From: Symbiodinium natans | Lineage: Eukaryota; Sar; Dinophyceae; Suessiales; Symbiodiniaceae | Direction: 5' to 3' | Length of the DNA: 64,000 bases | Assembly: GCA_905221605.1 (NCBI GenBank) | Contig: CAJNDS010000219.1 | Location: 124,001 to 188,000, forward strand | Shown here: one piece after another, positions 8,598 through 19,150 of the stretch | How positions within the stretch are numbered: the first letter of the stretch is position 1 | How the letters are laid out: each line of letters opens with the position of its first letter | Translations under genes and position numbers: made by a program | Notes under the pieces: generated by a model | Told to the model about the DNA's origin: nothing | The model's database searches: none | What the model saw: the letters and a program-made list of their open reading frames with translations, nothing else

Positions 8598-10045
8598 ATG
8601 GGCCCGGCGATGAGGGAGCCGCTCCTCAATGAGATGTCAGACCATGCGGGCTATTGGAATCTGTTGATCAGTCATGGTATCACAAGACTTGCGGCAAAGG
8701 GCTGGCTCTTCCTTTCCGCTTTGGTGCTGGTACGGTTTACACCCGGACAGCTTCTGGGCCCGGCGGTTTGGGGCCTCACAACGATGTTGGCCACAACTCT
8801 GCTGAGTCCCGGTTTGGAGCTTGGGCGGATCAAACCGATCAAGGCCGCGTGGTGACACTTGGCGTTTCTAGCCAGGCTGTGGCTGTCTTAGGGTGCACGG
8901 CCGTCTTGTGGACTGAACCCAAGTTGGTGGCCTTGTCGATGTTCACAGCCTTCAGCATTCTTGAAAATTTGGGCACCGTGCTGAGTGACGTGGTAGTGAA
9001 GCGGGCCTGGGCACCACGGCTTTTTGAGGGAGATGGATTGAAGCGTACCAACTCGAGGATGTCTCAAATTGACCTTGCCAGCCAGACCATTGGGCCTTCC
9101 ATTGCAGGCTTGATGATCACACCGTGGCTACTGCCCAGCGAGGTGGTTGGTTTCCTTGCTGTTGGCTTCCTGAATGTCCTGTCCTTTATACCCCACTTGC
9201 TGCTCTTGAGGCGAATCTACGCTGCACGTTTGCAGCAGTTACAACCACCTAGACCTGCAGAGTCTGCAGAGGTTCACTGGCATGTGAATGGCTTGAAGCC
9301 GCAGGGTAGCGCTTGGATAGCATGGTGCAAGCATCCAAGTGGCTATCAGCTCTTGAGCCTGTCCTATGCTCTGTTGTATTTGACCGTACTGTCGCCCCAT
9401 GGTGCTTTGCTCACAGCATATCTAGTTGAACAGCACATGCCAAGCTATCAGCTGTCTCTGTTGAGGGCTGCGGGCGCCTTGCTGGGTGTTTTAGGACTCG
9501 CTTTGCACCCGCCAAGCTGTGCCTTACTGGGCCATCGCACAGCAGATGCGGTTTTTGTGGTAGCACTGGCACTATGCACAGTGCTGGCACTCACAGCATT
9601 CCACCAGGCTGATGGGATGACACCAGCCATGTTGGTCTTTGTGTCATGTGTTTGCTTGGGACGAACGGGGCTCTATGGCTTTGAACTTGGCGTGCTCAAT
9701 CCAGAACAGGATCTGGCAGATGCTCGTCAACGTTCTGCCATTGGTTCGGTGGACACAGCCTTAACCTCCTTCGGGACACTGGTGATGTATGGCTCTGGCA
9801 TCGTTTTGCGCTCAGATCAGTTCTACATTTTGGTGGATGCTTCCACCATGTTCGTGCTCTTAGGGGCCATAACATACCTGGCATGGATGCTGTTCTACCC
9901 TTCCCAGTTCCACAGACATGGCAACAGCTCCGGCCGCTGCCATGGTCATGAGAATCACCGCCACACCTTGCAGCAAGAGGAGGCTCTGGTGGATGGCTGG
10001 CATGGGCACATACACTTCCAGCATCCCAGGTGTGCGCAGCAATGA
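8598..10045 (+). CDS. Ferroportin-like metal exporter (SLC40 family), frame broken once
   Basis: This is an intron-free gene for a polytopic membrane protein resembling ferroportin, which exports ferrous iron in animals and plants. From the ATG at 8598 one frame reads LLISHGITRLAAKGWLFLSA and LLGPAVWGLTTMLATTLLSP, like the first two membrane helices of the family. Homology then moves to another frame at about 8801-8820, giving RFGAWADQTDQGRVVTLGV. That frame continues to 10045 with SILENLGTVLSDVVVKRAWA and SRMSQIDLASQTIGPSIAGL, the conserved loop and helix region, and further hydrophobic helices. The C-terminus is histidine-rich (HRHGNSSGRCHGHENHRH), plausible for metal binding. A one-base shift, a sequencing error, or recent decay would all explain the break; a real intron is unlikely because the two frames overlap. 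The lack of introns suits a retrocopy. No GGGGGTTT element or telomere array lies inside. Confidence 0.75.
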
Positions 10046-10105
10046 CCACCCCCCAAGAACCCTCTTGGTTAGACTGTCAGCAGTGGAATTAGCGCCGGAA
10101 AGGAA

Positions 10106-10130
10106 AGAGAGAGAGAGAGAGAGAGAGAGA
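10106..10130. repeat. (GA)n microsatellite
   Basis: An uninterrupted GA dinucleotide run, 25 bp, just before the spliced-leader relic. Confidence 0.95.
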
Positions 10131-10137
10131 GTCTGTT

Positions 10138-10158
10138 TCGTAGCCATTTTGGCTCAAG
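10138..10158 (+). other. Relict dinoflagellate spliced leader
   Basis: The bases TAGCCATTTTGGCTCAAG (10141-10158), with TCG before them, match the 3' 21 bases of the dinoflagellate spliced leader at 20 positions; only the first differs. In dinoflagellates this leader is joined to mRNAs by trans-splicing, so a genomic copy next to a gene marks a reverse-transcribed mRNA that was put back in the genome. The degraded GTPase sequence downstream fits that. Confidence 0.85.
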
Positions 10159-11020
10159 GAACCCACCCCCTCCCTCTGGGCTTGAGCCAGTGAGCAGCCG
10201 GAAGTGCTCAAAAGGGTCTGCCTCATAGAGCCGTGCCGCCATGCACCGAGAAGGTAGAGTCCGCGCAATTGGCAGGGACGCTGAGATGGGCAGTGCAAGT
10301 TCGACGGTGTCAACGCCTGAGGGGGCAGAGAGGACCAGATCTTCACCGCGGGGGTGCCCACGAACATGGCAGAGCAGATCAAGGACACCAAGGCCGCTGG
10401 GAGAGAGAGCAGCACCTGGGCGTGAATGTGACATGGACAAGACCGCGCATGAGATGGACACTGGAGGGGGAGAATGTGCACGCCAAGGACGACGAGCTCG
10501 TGGGGGCCGGGGGCGATACACGTTGCGCACAACTGGCCGCCGTGACTTCATCAAGAACATGACGGGTGCCTGCAGATGGGAACTTCGCAGCGGCGATCGT
10601 CAAAAGGGACCGCAAGGCTGCTGCGACTCGGAACTTTTTACTCCTTCCCGACAGCGGGGGGCAATTTTGCTGGAGGCAGATGGGTCGGAATTCGTTTTCG
10701 CCAAGAACTCGACACCGCTTGATCTTGCATGCCGGAAGACCCACCAGCCATTTTTGTCCGGACCTTGTCTTCGAAGACGTGCTCCACGCTCATGCCACGG
10801 ACTACACCAACGACAATTCCCAGCCCGAGCCGACGCGACCCGACGGGGGCCAACTACGACACGTCCAGAAGGTTGGGTCCAAGCACGCAAGCGAGCGCTA
10901 CACCAAGACCGCGACAACGGCGTAAAGTACCAGGTGACAGCGGGAACTGGAACCAAGGGGATCCTGGTGAGTGAGGGGGGCCCTTGTAGTTGTTGTTCGC
11001 CGGTGTTGCCCAACCAGTAG
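10159..11020 (+). pseudogene. Processed pseudogene of an EF-1alpha/EFL-type GTPase
   Basis: Downstream of the leader relic the plus strand carries fragments of a translation elongation GTPase in several frames. RYTLRTTGRRDFIKNMTGA (10514-10570) corresponds to the family's HYT..D.PGHRDFIKNMITGA region around the G3 motif, with DAPGH lost. VPADGNFAAAIVKRDRKA (10565-10618), in another frame, corresponds to the next block of EF-like (EFL) proteins. Upstream, AEQIKDTKAAGRESS and MDKTAHE resemble the part before the ERE.GVTI motif. Frameshifts and a small deletion break the gene, so it cannot be functional. Further fragments at 10750-10970 (DLVFEDVLHAHATDYTNDNS; KYQVTAGTGTKGIL) look protein-like but I cannot place them in the GTPase. 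Assignment to EFL rather than EF-1alpha rests on the VPADGNF block. Confidence 0.7.
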
Positions 11021-11389
11021 GGGCCATCAACGCATGGTAACCCGTCTTTCACCTTGGGACAGAGCAGCGGGCCAGCGCGGCCGGGGTCCTCCTTGGGGGG
11101 CCTCTTCGCTGGGTAGAAGAAGAAGAAGAGTCTGTTTCGTGCAGAAAGCACGAGCATCAGGTCAATGATTAAGTGCTTGCATTTTGCGTTGTGCGAGCTT
11201 GGTGCTATTCCTTTCGACATGCCTTCTTCGACACAGACTTGGCGCAGAAAAAAGTGGTGCAACTTGCAGTTTGGAAGTTCGATCGGTAGAAGCGGAAGAG
11301 CTTTCTCTCAAATCATGGGGAGGTTGTCAGGGGTGACGGTGCAGATTGACTTGTTTCAGCGGTGCCACCAATGCAGGTTTGGGTATAAG

Positions 11390-11790
11390 TGTCGGGTGTA
11401 TGGCAGTGTCAGTTCAACGTGTCGCTGTGTATCTGTACGCTTGTCTGCGTATGGGTACGTGTGCCTATGCGTACGTGTACGCATGTCTGTGTAAGCGCTG
11501 TTTGTCTGCGTAAGTGTGCGTATGGTATGTCTGCGTATGTTTACGTACTTGTACGTATGTTTAAGTATGCATAAGTATGCGTATGCGCATGTCTGTGTAC
11601 GTCTGTGTACATGTACGTACACGTGTACATATTTCCGCGTATGACGACGTTATGATACGGTATGTCTGCATATGTCTATACATCTACGAGTCTACGAGTA
11701 CGTATGTCACCTAATCGTTTCCGCATGTCTGTGTCAGCGTACGTACGCCTGCGTATGTTTACGTATGTGCTCCACTATCTCCAAGCCCGA
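11390..11790. repeat. Degenerate GTATGTCTGCGTAC minisatellite
   Basis: About 400 bp composed of variants of GTATGT, GTCTGCGTAC and CGTATG, enriched in alternating purine-pyrimidine steps. Both strands are open because of the repeat; I do not regard the frames as genes. Confidence 0.75.
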
Positions 11791-11920
11791 ATCAGACTTG
11801 GTACTATTGCACTTTTTAGCATTGTTCTCCAGTCAAGCGTGGCAAGCGGGCATCCCGCATAATCTGATTGCAAAGTGGAGCAACCACTGCACAACATTCC
11901 GCTACTTTGTATCCTTGTGT

Positions 11921-11922
<2 letters not shown>

Positions 11923-11958
<36 letters not shown>
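11923..11958. repeat. (CT)n microsatellite
   Basis: CT dinucleotide run with few interruptions. Confidence 0.95.
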
Positions 11959-11960
<2 letters not shown>

Positions 11961-12559
11961 GGGGATTGCAGAGTGCTCCAGGTCAGCTTCAATGGCCGAA
12001 ACGGAGATCCAGTCCAGCACAGTTCCACGGCAGCAGTCCATCCATCCGCGTGTGGTGCAGAGGTAGGCGGTGCTGCATGTGCTGTAGAGCCTTCCCTGGA
12101 AGTGCTCAGATCGAACTAGATGCTGGCTACGTTTTCAGAGCGAACGTAGCAGTGCTCTGGAGTCTTTTCGATGTGTCAGTTTCCCAAGCGGAGAATGGTA
12201 ATCCATATGAGCAGCCAATGCAAGCCCAGCTACTTCGATGAGGCTTGTCAATGGATGCAAGCCTTCAGGTTGACCCACTGGAAGACAGCGAAGCCATTGC
12301 CGAGCAAGTGAAGGTGTCAACGTGAGGGGATCGCTGGGGATGGTACTTGGGTGCAGTGGCAGCCTCACTGTGTGAGAGACACCTGGGTCTAACTTCTTCT
12401 GCCAGGCAGAGCGGTGGCAGTGTGACCTTTGTTTCGAGCCTTTCGCGCCTCTTGGCTGACGGTATTGGGCTCAGGGCTAAAAGTCATTAGCTAGCCTTTA
12501 TTAATTGTCGCTAAGGATCGCGGTAGTTGTATGCAGGGAGTGGTAACAGCAATGCGTAG

Positions 12560-12830
12560 TCAAAGGTCGCAATAGAAGCAATGGCAAATCACAGGACAAG
12601 GGGGAATACGCAGCAACAGTAGTAGGAAGTGCCAGTAGGTAGTAGTAGAAAGCAACCAGTAGAAGAAGTAGTAGTAGGGAAGTAGTTGTAGTCGTAGCAG
12701 CGGTCGTCGCCATTGTCTTCGAAGTCGCCGTTTTTGTCGCAGTTGTGATTGCAATGGCTATCGTCAGCGTCATCGCCATTGTGCTAATTGCCGTTGCAAT
12801 TCATCATAAGCGTAGCCATCTCCATAAACG
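12560..12830. repeat. Trinucleotide-rich (GTA/GTC/GCC) tract
   Basis: Degenerate GTA, AGT and GTC triplets. One plus-strand frame (about 12684-12830) yields a long valine/alanine/isoleucine stretch that looks like a membrane helix, followed by HHKRSHLHKRW. This is most likely a by-product of the triplet repeat; stops lie directly upstream. Confidence 0.5.
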
Positions 12831-13129
12831 ATGGGGGAAAGTTTCGGGTGCCCTTTTTGGGAGCCATGCCGTAGGCCCACACCTTCCTACAGCAGGGTTG
12901 ATGGTCCTTGGGGGCTTCCCCACCTTCTGCCACCTGCCTTCTGCAACGTGGTACAATGTTTAAAAGAACATGGGAGCTGAAGGTCTTCAGCTTAGGTGTA
13001 CTGTTTTGGCATAATAATAAGATATTGATCTGAGGCGATTTGAGACGCCTTGGCGGCTGGGTGACGATCGATGTTGCACCTGGGCTCACTTTGCTGTTCA
13101 CCAGGGAGAGGCCCCTCACTCCTCTAAGG

Positions 13130-13240
13130 AGCGCAGCGTGAATGTCGAAGCTGGCTTGTCGTTTAAGATAGCCGCAGTGGCCAAGGCCACAATCTTTGCC
13201 GCCGCTGCGTGCTGGGAAGCATCAGGCGCTTGCAGGGAGA
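13130..13240 (+). CDS. Candidate exon
   Basis: After CCTCTAAG the plus strand reads ERSVNVEAGLSFKIAAVAKA then TIFAAAACWEASGA, a G/C-ending frame with amphipathic character. The minus strand is also open. Product unknown. Confidence 0.35.
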
Positions 13241-13964
13241 ATCGGGGGGGAGTGGGGATGGTGGAAAGACATGGTAGACCATTGGTAGCCCATGGTAGAG
13301 CGGAAGGTGGTCCACGGGGTCCCTTTGTCATCTCTCGCCAAGTTTCGCTCGAAAGGTGGGGTGGGCGATGCCCGTATGACAACACCCCCATCCCGGCAAT
13401 TGTCGTCTGCGGTGCTATGGGCACGGGCGAATATGCGGCTGGGCAGCACTGGAGAGGCTTGTCGTTGACCCCAGCGCATGGGTAGCCACATCTTTTCGTT
13501 CTCTCTTGGCCGCGAAGAGCCCGGCTTTCGACAGCCTTAAGACGGTGGCGTCCCGAGGTCTACCATGAGAAATTGACCGAGGCGCCTCATGCGCGATGAC
13601 TGTCAGTGAGTCAGGGGTGATAGGTGCCGGACAAATGTGCAGCGCCATCAGGATGCGCCTTTTTTGCAAACCTTAGCGCGAAGCCATCCTGGAATGGAGT
13701 CTCCCGCGCCAGGCCCGGCGGAGTGGCGGGGTGCCCTGCAGCGCCAGGGAGCTCGGAGTGTAGCTGCCTGCACTTTGACCGGACTGCGGAAGAGACCCGG
13801 AACAGCGTGAAAAATGCCTCCTGAGGCCGCCGACTGCCCCGGGGTGGCACCCAGCGTCGATGGCGCCAGGCCTGAAGCTTCTGTTGTGCGGAGCCCTTGA
13901 GACCCCCTTGGCTTTAAGAAGCTTTAGTTCGAATAGCATTTTATAGTATTTTCGTTTTGGAGGC

Positions 13965-14098
13965 CCTGCCCAAGCAATTGCGGCTGCTGCGGAGCCCGCC
14001 ACTGTGCGCGACGGATCTGCGGCGTTCCTTGGCCTGGAGCCCAGGTTCTCAGTTGTGGGGGCGGGGGGCGGGGGGCGCTTGTTACGAAAGCAGCGCTG
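13965..14098 (+). CDS. Candidate exon
   Basis: A plus-strand frame reads AQAIAAAAEPATVRDGSAAF then LGLEPRFSVVG before a glycine-rich end. Third positions are G/C-rich. A longer minus-strand frame (13673-14287) covers the same DNA but is arginine/proline-rich. Strand and product are uncertain. Confidence 0.35.
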
Positions 14099-15212
14099 TT
14101 GACTCAGAGCTCCTTGCGATCCGACCCCTGGCCGACTCTCATCTCTCCAGGTCCCAAAGTAGTAATTAACAGTGAGCTGTCCAAGTGCCAGTCCCTTCCC
14201 ATTGCAAGACTCAGCTATTCTCCGATGTGGCGTTGGAAGTTCCCCTGGTCGCCCCCAGTGAGTGAACTCCTTTGTGGGTCGGTGCACCCAAGCAAAAGAA
14301 AGTCAAGACGCCGGCTTCGGAGTGTAATGAGAGCAATCCCTAAAACCTCCCAAATAGTCCTCAGCCTTTCGTAAGGAGTTCTGGACATCGTTGCTGGGAC
14401 CTCATGGAGGAGGCCTTCCTTGCTAAACGTGAGGATGCACATGGCCAGTTCTCCACGTTGCGGCTGCCGTTTTTGGAGACCGCGTTGCCAGGAGCGGCAG
14501 GAGCTGGAGAGAAGGCTCATAGGAGGCCCGGCTGCCTTCCTCTGTATGCGCGTTCTCAAAATTCCCGGACCCGGAAGCTTCGGTGCTGAAGGAGTTTCAA
14601 GGACTAGCAACAAGAAACAAGAACAAGTCGAAACTAGGAGTAATAGCAGTTTTAGTGTCTCTCTCTCTCTCTATCTCCCCCTCTCTCCTTGCCATTTTCT
14701 GGTGTCCCAATGACCTCCAGGCCACGACTTCCAGGCGGCAACGCGGCGGCGCCTGGTGCCGGCCCTATCGCATTTGGGAGGTCTGCAAGCCCTTTAAGAC
14801 ACATCATCACCATCTCTTAGTACTCTCATCGTAGGCCCTACAGGCCGTCTGTCCCCTCATTGCCTCTCTTCCCCTCTCTGCCTCTCTGGCGACGCGCTTT
14901 CTCGCGCTAAGATGGGCGCGCCCCGCTTCAGACCCTGTCCGCAGTGCGGCGCGGGAGCCTCAAAGTCTCTGTTTCCCAAGTGAAGCTCTCAAACTCCGAA
15001 CTGGACACGTAAACATACACGAACAGCGTGTAACTTTTTTCGTATTGGGGGGCACAAGGGGGAGGGGTCGGGTAAATGAATAGGAAAATTATGAAATACA
15101 GAAGAAAGTGAGTGGACTAAATAAATACACAAATCAAAAAAGAAAATACAGTCAATAAATACATAAATAAATATATGTATAGGATGAAGGCTCCTCCCTC
15201 TTCTCTCACTTT

Positions 15213-15345
15213 GGAGCCGAAGGCCATGGTGGAGCACGTGGGCGGCTGCAACATGGCCCGGGGCCCCCAGAAAGGGGAAGATGGGCCTCCTACAGCCCCT
15301 TGCAGCGACTCCGCCATCCCAGCGGAGAGAGCGAGACAGGAGATC
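15213..15345 (+). CDS. Candidate exon
   Basis: A pyrimidine-rich stretch (CTCCCTCTTCTCTCACTTTGGAG) precedes a frame reading PKAMVEHVGGCNMARGPQKG then EDGPPTAPCSDSAIPAERAR. A second plus frame is also open, so the frame is not certain. Product unknown. Confidence 0.35.
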
Positions 15346-15897
15346 TGCATATATCCGTAGAGTTTGAGTGTGTGTGTGTGTTGTGTTTGTGTGTGTCCCT
15401 TGCTGGCTAGGGCTGTTCGGATCGACCGGCTTGGCCGAATTTGTGAGGGCACTGCGCGTTTCCGTGGCAATACATCTACCTCCGTAGTCTCACGCCTTGA
15501 AGAGGACGATCACTCTTCGAGAGGTAATTTCGTGTTTCGGTCTTGCTTATGCCGATATCAGAACGGAAGAGACAACGATCTCGACAGTTGGTTGTTGTCG
15601 CTTTCAAGAACGACTGCAAGAGTCTCAGCATCTGAACCCCACCCGTCGCTTAAGGTTGAGGCTGCAGATAGCTTATGACCTTGTGAACAAGTGGGCAGGC
15701 AGTCGCAAGCTTCCATCAGTCGCAAGCTTCCTTTTTTTTTCATCTTGAGACAGGCAAGGTATTGTGTGATGAGGCTTGCATCGTCCCTTATTTCCTTGAA
15801 TGACTCTGAGGTCTGTCATGTCCTTTTTCTCACCTTGAGCCATGCGTGATGCCTAAACCCTGCACGTTTGTAATGCCTTTCCTGCAAGGGATGCGGA

Positions 15898-15960
15898 TCA
15901 AAAAAAATTATTTAGGTTCAAGAAAAAATTTATTTAGGATCAAAAAATAATTTATTTAGG
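15898..15960 (+). repeat. Left boundary repeat of an AT-rich island
   Basis: Three tandem units of GGATCAAAAAAAATTATTTA type (about 21-24 bp each). The same repeat occurs inverted at 18027-18108, so the two copies bracket 2.1 kb of satellite DNA. Confidence 0.8.
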
Positions 15961-15975
15961 TATTCTGTTCTTCCG

Positions 15976-16432
15976 ACGGAGAGAGGGAAGGGGAGGGAGG
16001 GAGGGCTAAAAGGAGGGAGGGAGGGAAGGAAGGGCGGAAGGACGGAAGGAAGGAAGGAAGGCAGGAAGGAAGGAAGGAAGGAAGGAAGCAAGCAAGGAAG
16101 GAAGCAAGGAAGCAAGGAAGCAAGGAAGCAAGGAAGCAACGAAGCAACGAAGCAAGGAAGCAAGGAAGCAAGGAAGCAAGGAAGCAAGGAAGCAAGGAAG
16201 CAAGGAAGCAAGGAAGCAAGGAAGCAAGGAAGCAAGGAAGCAAGGAAGCAAGGAAGCAAGGAAGCAAGGAAGCAAGGAAGCAAGGAAGCAAGGAAGCAAG
16301 GAAGCAAGGAAGCAAGGAAGCAAGGAAGCAAGGGAGCAAGGGAGCAAGGGAGCAAGGGAGCAAGGGAGCAAGGGAGCAAGGGAGGAAGGGAGGAAGGGAG
16401 GAAGGAAAGGAAAGGAAATGAAAGGACAGGAA
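15976..16432. repeat. Purine-rich satellite, main unit GGAAGCAA (8 bp)
   Basis: About 40 copies of an 8-bp unit (GGAAGCAA) with GGGAGCAA and GGAAGGAA variants at the ends. All three minus-strand frames are open and spell repeats of LLPCFLAS; these are repeat artefacts. Confidence 0.95.
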
Positions 16433-16683
16433 AGGATATGTAGGAAAACATAACATAACATCATATGTTATAATATATATATATATGTGTGTGTATATAT
16501 TTAAAACAAAGTATAACAAAATATTGTAGTGGCATAGAGTAGAATAGAACACAATATCGTACAGTATACCTTTGTATCATAAAAAATATAATAAAATCGA
16601 AACAACAAAGCATATATGTATATATTTACTGCTATTTGATGTAGAATTCATAATACACAATACATATTTATTGTTTGTTTGGC

Positions 16684-16990
16684 GCCGGGCAAGCTTCTTC
16701 AACGCGTATGAATCCCTTCCAAACCCATGATGCGAGCATTGTGTTTGCAAATGGGGGGGGGGGTCTGCGCCCCCCCTTGAAACCCCCCGCTGTTTTTTAA
16801 AGCCGGGCAAGCTTGCTTCAAAGCATATGAATGTCCTTTCCAAACCAATGATGCAAGCGTTGTGTTTGCAAATGGGGGGGGGGGCTGCGCCCCCCCCAAC
16901 CCCCCCGCTGTTTTCTTAGTCCGGGCAAGCTTGCTTCAAAGCACATGAATCCTTCTGATGCGAGCACTTTTTTGCAAAAAAACATGAAGA
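16684..16990. repeat. Tandem ~118-bp satellite (2.5 copies)
   Basis: Units start at about 16684, 16802 and 16920. Each begins GCCGGGCAAGCTTGCTTCAA and carries ATGATGC(A/G)AGC and a palindromic GGGGGGGCTGCGCCCCCCC core. The third copy is truncated in the core. The core can form a strong GC hairpin. Confidence 0.85.
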
Positions 16991-17680
16991 CGCAGTAAGA
17001 TACAATGATATACAAGAATATATTACAACACGATGCAATAATATACAATAATACAGAAAAATACAACAATATGCAAGTATGTACAAGAATATGCAGCAAT
17101 ATACACGTAAAAAAGAATAACTTACAATAATTTTCAGTAATTGACAATAATATTCAATAATAGACAACAATATACAATAATATACAAAAATATACAAAAA
17201 CTATACAAAAACATACGCCCATATATACAATATTTTTCAAAAATATACAAAAGATGTACAGCAAGACATACAACAATATAAAATAGTGTACAAAAGATTA
17301 CAATAATATACAATACTAGATATACAATAGTAGACAATAATATACAAGAATATACAATAGTATACAATAATATACTATAATACAGAGTAATCTGCAATAA
17401 TATACAAAGAAAATTCAAGAATATACAATAATATACAGTAACCTACAAAAAAAGAGCACAATATACAATAATTTGAAAAATATACAATAACATTCAATAA
17501 TTCGCAATAATATGCAATATCACACAAAACATAAGAAAACACAAGACAATACAATAATACTCAACAATATATACAACAACGTACAATAACATGCAAGAAT
17601 ATACAATGTCATACAATATTATGCAAGAATTTCCACAATACTATGCCAGAATATACATGCTTCAGAGTATACGCATTTTT
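16990..17680. repeat. AT-rich degenerate repeat (ATACAATAAT)n
   Basis: About 690 bp of loosely repeated AATATACAA/ACAATAAT units. Minus-strand frames read isoleucine/leucine/tyrosine-rich nonsense caused by the repeat. Confidence 0.9.
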
Positions 17681-17715
17681 GAAACTTCTAATGCCAAGAT
17701 GCCAGCATTGATTTG

Positions 17716-17904
17716 CAGCCTCTGCAAACTCAGAAATGCTGCTATTTACAGTATTTCCAGCATCTGAAATCGCAGAAATGCTGCTATTTTCCGTATTTGC
17801 AGCCTCTGGAAACTCAGAAATGCTGCAGTGTACAGTATTTCCAGCCTCTGAAAGCGCAGAACTGCTGCTGCAAACAATATCTGCAGCCTCTCTGGAAACT
17901 CTGA
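17716..17904 (+). repeat. 42-bp tandem repeat, in-frame 14-residue unit
   Basis: Four and a half copies of a 42-bp unit starting CAGCCTCTG.AAACTCAGAA. Because 42 is a multiple of three, one frame encodes a 14-residue repeat (FQPLKTQKCCYLQY type), and the opposite strand is open as well. I see no start context or flanking gene that would make it a real protein. Confidence 0.85.
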
Positions 17905-18026
17905 AATGCGCAAAAATGCGGTGTTTTTTCGGGATTTAGAGCTTGCGAACGGCCAGAACTGCTGCATTTCTGAGCGTTTACAGCCTCCGTTCCGCTTGCA
18001 AGAAGCCTTCGAAGCCTTCAGTAATT

Positions 18027-18108
18027 TTTTTTTGATCCCAAATAGTTTTTTTTTGATCCGCCTAGAAATAAATGATTTTTTGATCCCAAATAAATTTTTT
18101 TTTGATCC
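18027..18108 (-). repeat. Right boundary repeat of the AT-rich island
   Basis: Tandem units of TTTTTTTTGATCCCAAATAAA type, the reverse complement of the repeat at 15898-15960. Together they frame the satellites between them. Confidence 0.8.
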
Positions 18109-18527
18109 CCTACCCGGTGCCTGCAAGGCCGGCAGTCTAAGAGCTGTAGCACCGAAGGGCTGTCGGCAACCATCTGCTTATGCCCTCTCACTGGGATGGC
18201 TCGGCCCAGGTCTACCATGACAGTTGCCGGACACGCTGGTGCTTCATCTGCCGGCGAGTTGGGCACTCAAGCCTGAATCAGAAGTCCATGGAAAGTCATG
18301 GAAACGTACAAGAAGGTGTTGCGTTGCGACTGACTACATGGAGCATGACCATCGCAGCCAACCAGCGCATGTCCGGTCGCACTCCTCTGATGCCAGGTTG
18401 GCACCTGTCAGGACTTCGACTGCAAGGCCCTTTTGATGAGTAGGGGCAGCATGGGGCACCCGTGCCTGCGGGTTTTTGCGCCTTTGGGCACCTTCTGTGG
18501 CTCGAGACGTGCCATGCCTAGGGTTCT

Positions 18528-18731
18528 TTGCGGGATGAGTTGGAGAGACCAGATTGCCATAAGGAGTCAGAGAGAACCTTCGCCTTGCAGATGCACTTTC
18601 CGTACAGGCGCCTTCCTCCCAGCCGCCGACGCCGCGAGGAGCAGCGCCTTTGCCAGAGAGCTTATAAAATAGTATCGCAGACCGAAGGAACAACTCATGC
18701 CATGCCCCTGGAAGGTGTCGATGCGTCCTAG
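18528..18731 (+). CDS. Candidate exon region
   Basis: One plus frame reads RDELERPDCHKESERTFALQ then MHFPYRRLPPSRRRREEQRL. It is plausible protein, but a neighbouring frame is also open. An upstream frame (18180-18443) contains CFICRRVGH, a weak zinc-knuckle look-alike that I do not rely on. Product unknown. Confidence 0.3.
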   Translation: MRDELERPDCHKESERTFALQMHFPYRRLPPSRRRREEQRLCQRAYKIVSQTEGTTHAMPLEGVDAS

Positions 18732-19150
18732 AAAGTACTCACCTTTTTTGGCCCTCTGCCAACGGCAACACCTGTGGCGAAGACCCATGAAGGAAGCAGC
18801 GTCTCTAAATCCTGGCTCCTACGAAGACCCCCTTTGAAGCAGTGCCCCCCCCCCCCCCCCCCGCGATCCACACGGCGCATCGCCAAACACCCGCAGGACC
18901 GGCGCCCAGCGCGGTCCCCACCGGCACCTCGAAGTCCAGTTCTCAGACGGCGCTTTCTCCAACCAATAGGGGCTTAGGAGGCTTAGGAGGGGTTGTAGGA
19001 CTTTTTGGGGGGGGCTTTAGGGTTCAAAGTTTGGGGGGAGGGGTTTGGGACAAAAGGGGTTTAAGGTATAAAGTATAAAGTTTTTGGGGTTCAAAGGCTT
19101 ACGCTTAGGGGGCTTATTCAGGGTATTTGGGGGCCTGGGGGGACAGAGCC

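Noticed and set aside
10600-11262. 220-codon minus-strand frame
   Set aside because: It is antisense to the EF-like pseudogene, whose plus-strand motifs are recognisable.
15930-16552. Three long minus-strand open frames of 150-198 codons
   Set aside because: They are translations of the 8-bp GGAAGCAA satellite, open in all three frames because the unit has no stop.
18220-18270. CFICRRVGH as a CCHC zinc knuckle of a retroelement
   Set aside because: The spacing does not fit C-X2-C-X4-H-X4-C (the last cysteine is missing), and no reverse transcriptase or integrase motif is nearby.
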